A stretch of DNA of 60,556 nt, taken from assembly GCF_901447495.1 (NCBI RefSeq), contig NZ_CABDWS010000009.1, positions 1 to 60,556 on the forward strand. Reading direction: 5' to 3'. The stretch's first letter is position 1; each line of letters starts with the position of its first letter. Positions 54,574 to 60,556 of the stretch are shown in pieces. The translations under genes and the position numbers were made by a program. The notes beneath the pieces are model-generated. The model saw only the letters and a program-made list of their open reading frames with translations. It did not search any database and was not told the DNA's origin. This DNA comes from Haloimpatiens lingqiaonensis (GTDB lineage Bacteria; Bacillota; Clostridia; Clostridiales; Clostridiaceae).

Positions 54574-54736
54574 AGAAATGTTTAATACCGAAAAAGACTA
54601 TGGAATCACTATGGCTATCGCCAAGTCTATGCTAGAAAAAGGTCTAATTACAATTAGTGAATATGACCAATTTAATGAAGAAATGATGCAAAAATACAAG
54701 CCTAAATTAGCTTCTTTATTTGCTATACTTCCTTGA
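54566..54736 (+). CDS. SHOCT-domain small protein
   Basis: The 56-residue protein has MLEKGLITISEYDQFNEEMM near its middle, the short helical SHOCT pattern (SLLEKGLITEEEYEKIK-like), and a C-terminal LASLFAILP. SHOCT proteins often accompany serine recombinases in mobile elements. The ATG at 54566 has GGAGGTGAT upstream and overlaps the previous stop by 8 bases. Confidence 0.8.
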   Translation: MSEEMFNTEKDYGITMAIAKSMLEKGLITISEYDQFNEEMMQKYKPKLASLFAILP

Positions 54737-54766
54737 CTTTATGGGCTTTATAAGTGATGTATAGTA
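54731..54766 (+). promoter_or_regulatory. Conserved TTG...AGTGATRTAT element, copy 3
   Basis: CCTTGACTTTATGGGCTTTA then TAAGTGATGTATAGTA keeps the TTG to AGTGAT spacing (20 bases) and the CTTT and AGTGAT blocks of the copies at 31631 and 32560. It lies 20 bases before the first recombinase start. Confidence 0.45.
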
Positions 54767-54784
54767 AGGAAAGGAAGTGATTAA

Positions 54785-56143
54785 ATGAAGACTATTAGGA
54801 AGATAGAGGCCACTCTACCTAATCTTCCAAAAAGAAAAAAGGTAGCTGCTTATGCTAGAGTTTCAGAAGAAAAAGGTCGTACCTTCCACTCTATGTCTGC
54901 ACAGATAAGCCACTATAGTTCCTACATCCAAAAAAATAAAGAATGGATATATGCAGGAGTTTATGCAGATGAAGGTATTTCAGGAACAACAGACAATCGA
55001 GCTGCATTTCAAAGAATGATTGAGGATTGTAAAAAAGGTAAAATCGACATTATCTTAACTAAATCAATTTCAAGATTTGCTCGTAACACCATAGACTTAT
55101 TGGAAACTGTAAGATATTTAAAAGATCTTGGAATTGAAGTTCGATTTGAAAGCGAGAATATTAGCTCCCTAAGCGATGATGGGGAACTTATGCTGACCCT
55201 TCTAGCCTCTTTTGCTCAAGAGGAAAGTCGCTCAATTAGTGAAAATGTCAAATGGGGTATTCGTAAAGGATTTCAAAAAGGAATAGTAAATTCTTTCTGC
55301 ATCTATGGATATAGGTGGGATGGTGAAAAGTTTAATATTGTTCCAGAGGAAGCTGAAGTAATAAAACTTATTTTTGATAATTTCCTTAATGGTCTCTCCG
55401 CTGAGCAAACAGAAAAGCAACTCAAAGAAATGGGCATTAAATCTTATACTGGTGGACACTTTTCAAATACTTCTATAAGGGCCATCCTAAGGCAGGAAAA
55501 ATATACTGGGAACTCCCTCCTTCAAAAAACTTATGTTGAAAATCATATAACACAAAAGACAAAGTTAAACAAAGGTGAGCTTCCTACGTATTATGCTGAA
55601 GATACCCACCCTGTTATTATTGAAAAAGAAATCTTTGATAAAGTTCAAACTGAAATAGCAAGAAGGCGTGAGCTTGGAGTATTTGCTAATAAGGCTATAA
55701 AGACCACCTGTTTCACAAGTAAAATTCAGTGCGATAATTGTGGCAAAAATTATAGACGAAGTGGCAAAAGGCAAAGAAAAGACCCTAACGAAATCTATTA
55801 TATTAGAATTTGCATAACTAAAAGTGAAAAGGGGATCTCCCACTGCCATGCTAAAGATGTACCAGAAAAAGTTCTTGAAAAATATTCTGCTATGGTTCTT
55901 GGACTTGAAGAATTTGATGAAGATATATTCCTAGAAGAAATAGAAAAAATCGTAGTTAAAGGTCAAGATGAATTAATATTTCATTTTTACGATGGACAGA
56001 TAGTTCATCAAAAATGGGAATCAACTGCCAGAACTGATGCATGGACCGAAGAAAGACGTGAAGCTTGGGCTGAATACCAAAAAGGCAATAACCATGCTGC
56101 TGGGCATAAAGGTAGGTGGCATAAAAATGACAAGGACAGTTAG
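54785..56143 (+). CDS. Large serine recombinase 1
   Basis: The 452-residue protein is a site-specific recombinase of the large serine family. The resolvase domain has the catalytic serine in AAYARVSEE (residue about 27) and the arginine-containing SISRFARNTIDL. The recombinase domain and a zinc ribbon (CDNCGKNYRRSGKRQRK, then CHAKDVPEK) follow. It probably integrates and excises the prophage. The end overlaps recombinase 2 by 17 bases, so both are made together. Confidence 0.92.
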   Translation: MKTIRKIEATLPNLPKRKKVAAYARVSEEKGRTFHSMSAQISHYSSYIQKNKEWIYAGVYADEGISGTTDNRAAFQRMIEDCKKGKIDIILTKSISRFARNTIDLLETVRYLKDLGIEVRFESENISSLSDDGELMLTLLASFAQEESRSISENVKWGIRKGFQKGIVNSFCIYGYRWDGEKFNIVPEEAEVIKLIFDNFLNGLSAEQTEKQLKEMGIKSYTGGHFSNTSIRAILRQEKYTGNSLLQKTYVENHITQKTKLNKGELPTYYAEDTHPVIIEKEIFDKVQTEIARRRELGVFANKAIKTTCFTSKIQCDNCGKNYRRSGKRQRKDPNEIYYIRICITKSEKGISHCHAKDVPEKVLEKYSAMVLGLEEFDEDIFLEEIEKIVVKGQDELIFHFYDGQIVHQKWESTARTDAWTEERREAWAEYQKGNNHAAGHKGRWHKNDKDS

Positions 56144-57707
56144 AAATGTAACAACCATACCCGCTACTATTAGCAGGTTCACATCTACCCCTATTAATGA
56201 GCAAAGAAAAAGAAGAACTGCTGCTTATGCCCGTGTTTCTACCGACAGCGAAGAACAAGCTACAAGCTATGAGGCTCAAGTTGATTATTATACTAGCTAC
56301 ATCAAAAGCAGAGATGATTGGGAATTTGTAGATGTCTACACTGATGATGGTATTTCTGCCACCAATACAAAACATCGTGAAGGCTTTAAACGAATGATTG
56401 CTGATGCTCTTGACGGTAAAATAGATTTAATAGTTACTAAATCCGTCAGTAGGTTTGCTAGAAATACAGTAGATAGCCTTACAACGGTTAGACAGCTTAA
56501 GGAAAAAGGAATTGAAATATACTTTGAAAAAGAAAATATATGGACATTAGATTCCAAGGGTGAATTATTAATTACCATTATGTCCTCCCTTGCTCAAGAA
56601 GAAAGCCGTAGCATTTCGGAGAATGTTACCTGGGGACAGAGAAAGAGATTCGCAGATGGCAAGGTTTGTGTTCCTTTTAGAAGGTTCTTAGGCTACGACA
56701 GGGGTGAAGATGGGAACTTGGTATTAAATAAAGAAGAAGCTCCCATTATTAAAAGGATATACGGAATGTTCCTTCAAGGTATGACCCCTTATGGCATTGC
56801 TAAACAATTAACTAAAGACGGCATCCTCACTCCAGCTAAAAAGAAAAATTGGAGTGCTGGCACAGTTAGGAGCATACTAACTAATGAAAAATATAAAGGT
56901 GATGCCCTTCTACAAAAAAGCTATACTGTCGATTTTCTAACTAAAAAAAAGAAAGTAAATGAGGGAGAAATTCCTCAATATTATGTAGAAAATAACCACG
57001 AAGCTATTATTGACCCTGCGGTATTTGACATGGTGCAACGAGAACTTGAAGCTAGACAAGCAGGTAAGAACAGGCATAGTGGAACTCATATATTTGCTGG
57101 AAAGATTAAATGTGGCGAATGTGGAAGCTGGTACGGTTCAAAAGTATGGCACTCAAATAGCAAATACCGCCGTACCGTTTGGCAATGTAACCATAAATTT
57201 AAAGGGAACAAAAAATGTGAAACTCCCCACCTTGATGAAGATACAATTAAAGATATATTTATAAAAGCTACAAATGATTTACTAGCTGATAAGGATGAGA
57301 TTATAGCAAACTTTGAAACTATGAAAGCAACCTTATTTGATACTAAAGATTTGGAAAACAAAAAGACTGAGCTTCAAAACGAACTAGAAATTGCAGCTGA
57401 AATGATTCAAGATATTATTAATCAGAATGCCCATACAGCTTTAGACCAAGAAGAATATAAAAGAAGATACGATAGCCTCGTAGAAAAGTTTGATACCACT
57501 AAGGCTAACCTAGAGCTTACAACTGAGCAGATTAAGGATAAAATAACTAGGCATAAAAACTTGGAAATCTTCCTAGATGAGTTGCAAAAACAAGATGGAT
57601 TAATTTCAGAATTTGACCCACTTTTATGGAATAGTCTAGTAGATTACTTGACAGTTTATGAGAAAGATAAAATTCAAGTGAGTTTTAAGAATGGTATAAA
57701 AATATAA
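56127..57707 (+). CDS. Large serine recombinase 2
   Basis: The 526-residue protein starts at the ATG of 56127 (MTRTVRNVTTIPATISRFTS); an upstream ATG in the same frame lies inside recombinase 1. Catalytic serine is in TAAYARVSTDSEEQ, with SVSRFARNTVDSL and SLAQEESRSISENV. The zinc ribbon is CGECGSWYGSKVWHSNSKYR...CNHKFKGNKKC, and the C-terminal coiled coil (LENKKTELQNELEIAAEMIQ) is of the type that controls integration direction. Tandem recombinases of this kind may act as a pair or as integrase plus partner. It is the last prophage gene. Confidence 0.92.
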   Translation: MTRTVRNVTTIPATISRFTSTPINEQRKRRTAAYARVSTDSEEQATSYEAQVDYYTSYIKSRDDWEFVDVYTDDGISATNTKHREGFKRMIADALDGKIDLIVTKSVSRFARNTVDSLTTVRQLKEKGIEIYFEKENIWTLDSKGELLITIMSSLAQEESRSISENVTWGQRKRFADGKVCVPFRRFLGYDRGEDGNLVLNKEEAPIIKRIYGMFLQGMTPYGIAKQLTKDGILTPAKKKNWSAGTVRSILTNEKYKGDALLQKSYTVDFLTKKKKVNEGEIPQYYVENNHEAIIDPAVFDMVQRELEARQAGKNRHSGTHIFAGKIKCGECGSWYGSKVWHSNSKYRRTVWQCNHKFKGNKKCETPHLDEDTIKDIFIKATNDLLADKDEIIANFETMKATLFDTKDLENKKTELQNELEIAAEMIQDIINQNAHTALDQEEYKRRYDSLVEKFDTTKANLELTTEQIKDKITRHKNLEIFLDELQKQDGLISEFDPLLWNSLVDYLTVYEKDKIQVSFKNGIKI

Positions 57708-57725
57708 GTAGGATGAAATCCAAAA

Positions 57726-57763
57726 AAAACACTCGCCTTGTCCAAACTGCGGGTGTTTTTTTT
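57726..57763. terminator. Bidirectional terminator at the right prophage end
   Basis: AACACTCGC (57728-57736) pairs with GCGGGTGTT (57749-57757), flanked by an A run and a T run. It ends the recombinase transcript and the leftward transcript of the right-arm genes, which start at 57789. Confidence 0.85.
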
Positions 57764-57788
57764 ATAAGACAAATCCCCAAAATCAATG

Positions 57789-58316
57789 CTATGGTAAATT
57801 TATACCCTTTGATAATAAAAACATCCTAATTGCATTGTATATAACTGGTGCTCCTGCGGTAATACCCGCTACAGCCACATCTCCTCCTTTATCTTTTAGA
57901 AAGTCCCATAGCGGATGATTTGAATCGATTTGTTCTTGGATAAGTTTCAAAATTTCCTGTTCAACAGCGACACCATCTTCTGTAGATGAAAAAATATTTT
58001 TAAGAATTGCTAATTGCTGTTCATTTAATTCTAGCTGCTTGTTTTGTAAATCAATTTGTTCTTTTAATATTGTTATATAATCATTTTGGTTTACTATAAC
58101 ATTTTGTAAATGCACATTGGTTTCACTAGTATTTATTGCTGTTTGTTCAATTGCTTCCTGCGTCTTTTGTCTATTCTCATAGTTCTTCGCTAATGCTTTT
58201 TCTAATTCTTTATTTTGTTCTGGCGCTTTAACTTGGAAACCTGTTACAAAATTTTGAGTATGAGATAGTATATCATACTCAAGCGGTTTTGAAAATTCCC
58301 ATTTTTTCTTATCCAT
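57789..58316 (-). CDS. Coiled-coil protein with hydrophobic C-terminus
   Basis: I start this at the ATG of 58316 with a GAAAGGAG site; a TTG five codons upstream is less likely, giving 175 residues. The N-terminus is polar, the middle (residues about 45-120) is a coiled coil rich in Q, N, K and L (YITILKEQIDLQNKQLELNE), and the tail has a hydrophobic glycine/alanine-rich stretch (VAVAGITAGAPVIYNAIRMF). That pattern suggests membrane association, as in pore-type effectors of defence systems. I know no family. It is the last gene of the leftward right-arm operon. Confidence 0.6.
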   Translation of the reverse strand: MDKKKWEFSKPLEYDILSHTQNFVTGFQVKAPEQNKELEKALAKNYENRQKTQEAIEQTAINTSETNVHLQNVIVNQNDYITILKEQIDLQNKQLELNEQQLAILKNIFSSTEDGVAVEQEILKLIQEQIDSNHPLWDFLKDKGGDVAVAGITAGAPVIYNAIRMFLLSKGINLP

Positions 58317-58343
58317 ACTTTCTCCTTTCAAAATAGTAAGTTT

Positions 58344-58652
58344 TTAGAGTAATTCAAGCATTTTTTTTATAATAGGTGTGACTTGTCCTTGCTCATACCT
58401 TATTTCAAATTCTCCATTGGAGAAGTGATCCTCTCTTAAAAGCATAGTTAATAATGCTGTACATAAATCATAATTAGCTCCTACTAGACGCTTTAATTCG
58501 GTATTAACATCTATAGGTGCGGTTGTCATATAATCTATATAATTAGTTTTAAGATCACCTATTTGTTCTAAAGTAAAATAATAGCTTTCCACTAACCCTG
58601 TATTCGTCTTTAACAATTCAAGTAATGCTTTTTTCTTTTCTGCATTGATCAT
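58344..58652 (-). CDS. Hypothetical protein (102 residues)
   Basis: The 102-residue protein (INAEKKKALLELLKTNTGLV to IIKKMLELL) is all-helical by composition, with SYYFTLEQIGDLKTNYIDYM and ANYDLCTALLTMLLREDHFS. No motif is recognised. It lies between the GIY-YIG gene and the coiled-coil gene with gaps of 17 and 27 bases, so it belongs to the same transcript. A start ATG with GGGGGTAG upstream is plausible. Confidence 0.6.
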   Translation of the reverse strand: MINAEKKKALLELLKTNTGLVESYYFTLEQIGDLKTNYIDYMTTAPIDVNTELKRLVGANYDLCTALLTMLLREDHFSNGEFEIRYEQGQVTPIIKKMLELL

Positions 58653-58669
58653 TGACCTACCCCCTAATC

Positions 58670-59524
58670 CTAGTTCTTGTTATATCCAAATATTCTAGTC
58701 TGCAATATTTCTTTCCACCAAGATTCTCTTTCTAATATAACAAGATCATCTACCTTTGCATTATAATTTTCAAGAATAGAATAATGGAAGTTTACTTTTA
58801 TATAATCAAAACCTTTCATATTTACTAATTCTACTAACTCTTTGTTTCCACCATGACCATTTTCAATATAGCTTCTCCATCGCTGTAGTAGCATTCCATA
58901 ATCACTTGTGGCGGAACCAACATACATCTTCCCATTAGTCTTATCTGTCAATAAGTATACTGCCTTTTGATTTTCTAGGGCTGCGATCCAATCATTTTTT
59001 CCGTATTTAATTATGGTTTCCAATTGCTTATATGATAATCTAACCTTATCATATCCAGGAAAGTCTTCACCGCCGTATAAATCTGGTAAAATTGTTTTTA
59101 TGCTACTGTCTTCTATATACTTCGAAAGATTAAAAGTATACCGAGCAAAAGTGTTCCCCTTAACAAGTTGAATAACTAACCTCCCAAAATAAGGCTTATA
59201 CTTATCAATGATTTTTACTTTTGCAAATGTATTTTCTGGTACTTCAATAATCTCTGCTGCTGAAGTAAAGAGCCATTCATCATCTCTTAATCTTACAAAG
59301 CTAAATACCCATTGACCTGGTCTAAAATTTCTTTGATTACCATACCATCCCCAATAACCACATTCAGGGCAGGTCCCATTTCTTTTATCCATTTCATCAC
59401 AACAGAGCCAAAGATCAATATATGCCTCTCCACCTACTCCAGCTTGCATATTAAGTTCTATTTTGCTATTATTAATCTCTTCAGTGTTTAAACCTAGAAT
59501 ATCATTTAGTTTTATATGGTTCAT
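58670..59524 (-). CDS. GIY-YIG nuclease-family protein with zinc-binding N-terminus
   Basis: The 284-residue protein has a C-terminal GIY-YIG domain: AVYLLTDKTNGKMYVGSATS near residue 186 with the tyrosines, then LLQRWRSYIENGHGGNKELV with the arginine and glutamate region. The N-terminus has C-x16 pairs (CCDEMDKRNGTCPECGYWGW) that may bind zinc. It is unlike the DUF4357 protein of the left island. Fusions of this type occur among restriction and toxin-like proteins; the substrate here is unknown. Confidence 0.8.
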   Translation of the reverse strand: MNHIKLNDILGLNTEEINNSKIELNMQAGVGGEAYIDLWLCCDEMDKRNGTCPECGYWGWYGNQRNFRPGQWVFSFVRLRDDEWLFTSAAEIIEVPENTFAKVKIIDKYKPYFGRLVIQLVKGNTFARYTFNLSKYIEDSSIKTILPDLYGGEDFPGYDKVRLSYKQLETIIKYGKNDWIAALENQKAVYLLTDKTNGKMYVGSATSDYGMLLQRWRSYIENGHGGNKELVELVNMKGFDYIKVNFHYSILENYNAKVDDLVILERESWWKEILQTRIFGYNKN

Positions 59525-59613
59525 AACTTATTACCCCCTTTCCCCTATCATATAACGTCATTTATACAATTTGCCTGTTCTCTTATTATTCTAATGTTTT
59601 CTTAAATACTTAA

Positions 59614-60426
59614 TTAAACCATCAACTCAGGCATATCTTCCCAATAATCACTTAATTCTAAAATCTGTTTTTTAGCAGCATATATCATTTGGATAGCAAA
59701 ATATGTTACTGGGGTTAAGCCTAATCCATCCCTATTATTAAGTGTTTCAATAAGAATTGAATGAGCGACATCAATATGAGCCCCTCGTTTATCGGACATA
59801 TGTTTAATAAAATTATATAGATTTAAGGAGTTGTACCCAATTTTATCTAACATCTCAAATATTTCTATATTTATTAAACTGTTATCTGGATCCTTTTTAG
59901 TATAAATAATTATCTTCTCACCCTTAAATTGCACTTCTTCTTTTTGATAAAATGAATCTAATTTTGCCCTATTTTTCCTATCTAGTTTATTTTTTATATA
60001 TTCATATGTGAAATCAGGAAACATTTTGCCTATGGTTTCAGGTGTTCTGTTAAAGCTAGATATACTCTGTTCTAACCATTCTTTAACAGGCATCCAATCC
60101 TGCATCGATGAAATTTTATATGGTGGCAAAATAACTTTATGTCCTTCAGACAATTCCGATTCAACACCTATTAATTTTGGCATTAAAAAGTCTGGACAAA
60201 TTTTTATTAGCACAGAATTTTTTTCACAAAGCAATTTTCTTATTGGCATTATTATAATTCTATCAAACACAGGTGCGTATTGTTCTTGTGATTTATTTTG
60301 TTCTGCCAAACAATATCTAACTATATCGAACTCTGTTTTAATTTCTTTAACCATACCATTTCTTGATAGTTCAAATTGGTCCACAAAATTCAACTCTGTT
60401 TCATATGTATCATCAACACATCTCAT
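59614..60426 (-). CDS. Hypothetical protein (270 residues)
   Basis: The 270-residue protein (RCVDDTYETELNFVDQFELS to LSDYWEDMPELMV) matches no family I know. Its C-terminal half contains HMSDKRGAHIDVAHSILIET, a histidine- and aspartate-containing segment with a HEPN-like look, and EFDIVRYCLAEQNKSQEQYA near the N-terminus. It is the first gene seen in the right-arm leftward cluster. The ATG at 60426 is preceded by CGAGGAGG. It may be part of a defence cassette with the GIY-YIG protein. Confidence 0.6.
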   Translation of the reverse strand: MRCVDDTYETELNFVDQFELSRNGMVKEIKTEFDIVRYCLAEQNKSQEQYAPVFDRIIIMPIRKLLCEKNSVLIKICPDFLMPKLIGVESELSEGHKVILPPYKISSMQDWMPVKEWLEQSISSFNRTPETIGKMFPDFTYEYIKNKLDRKNRAKLDSFYQKEEVQFKGEKIIIYTKKDPDNSLINIEIFEMLDKIGYNSLNLYNFIKHMSDKRGAHIDVAHSILIETLNNRDGLGLTPVTYFAIQMIYAAKKQILELSDYWEDMPELMV

Positions 60427-60444
60427 ATGATTTCCTCCTCGTAT

Positions 60445-60485
60445 AATAAGTTTATAGCAGTCATTTAACTGACTATAAACTTATT
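60445..60485. repeat. Long inverted repeat upstream of the right-arm cluster
   Basis: AATAAGTTTATAGCAGT (60445-60461) and ACTGACTATAAACTTATT (60468-60485) pair over 17 bases with one bulged A and a CATTTA loop. T-rich sequence follows on the plus strand. It may be a terminator for a rightward transcript or an operator of the cluster that starts at 60426. No plus-strand gene is seen for it to end. Confidence 0.5.
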
Positions 60486-60556
60486 TATTTTTATATTTTA
60501 GTATAGATAAGAAAGTATCTATGTTTTTCTGTGGGGATTCTCCCAATTCCATAGTT

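Noticed and set aside
1-60556. CRISPR arrays, tRNA and rRNA genes
   Set aside because: No regularly spaced repeats, cloverleaf patterns with CCA ends or rRNA-like conserved stretches were seen on reading both strands by eye.

Overview
The window looks like a chromosome segment, or a large mobile region, of a low-GC Gram-positive anaerobe of the Clostridia. It is AT-rich, carries strong AGGAGG-type ribosome binding sites and many TTG/GTG starts, and holds a clostridial-type siphophage genome with serine recombinases. No rRNA, tRNA or CRISPR array was seen.

Left arm (1-16.6 kb, almost all on the minus strand): accessory and decayed genes. A coiled-coil protein, a small putative secreted protein and a MATE-transporter stub are followed by a 5'-truncated MmeI-like restriction-modification gene. 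A defence island comes next, read from about 16.6 kb leftwards: a small XRE-type regulator with its own promoter, a Hachiman-like pair (HamA-like and HamB helicase), a type III restriction-modification pair (mod, res), a GIY-YIG/DUF4357 protein and a GmrSD-like DUF262/DUF1524/DUF4268 protein. mod and the DUF262 gene are each broken by what reads as loss of one base in a short A run, so part of this island is disabled or the assembly has errors there.

Prophage (about 16.7-57.7 kb, all plus strand). The early module has a sigma-like protein, DUF2800 and DUF2815 proteins, an A-family DNA polymerase, an antirepressor, a P4-type primase/helicase, a VRR-NUC nuclease, an SNF2 helicase (frameshifted by a 5-bp tandem duplication), a DUF1492 regulator and an HNH nuclease. 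Packaging and accessory genes follow: small terminase, a phage-borne SAM synthetase next to a ParB-MTase fusion, and an amidoligase / gamma-glutamylcyclotransferase module. The late module runs terL, portal, ClpP-like protease, HK97 capsid, connector and tail genes with a programmed -1 frameshift in the tail chaperone, tape measure with hendecad repeats, Dit, Tal, two tail-tip or fibre proteins, holin and amidase. The right end has a zinc-finger HTH protein, a SHOCT protein and two tandem large serine recombinases.

Two antibiotic resistance genes, an ABC-F ribosomal protection protein and a lincosamide nucleotidyltransferase, sit between terL and portal, in the middle of the packaging/head operon. 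This is the clearest cargo insertion in the window.

Three kinds of repeated intergenic signal link the phage genes: an ACTACGG-plus-hairpin element (3 copies), a TTG-N17-AGTGATRTAT element upstream of the amidoligase genes and the recombinases (3 copies), and CACAG/CTGTG hairpins around the amidoligase operon. A three-way-junction-like RNA lies ahead of the sigma-like gene.

Right arm (57.8-60.5 kb, minus strand): four uncharacterised genes, including a GIY-YIG protein and a coiled-coil protein with a hydrophobic tail. Their layout resembles an unrecognised defence cassette.
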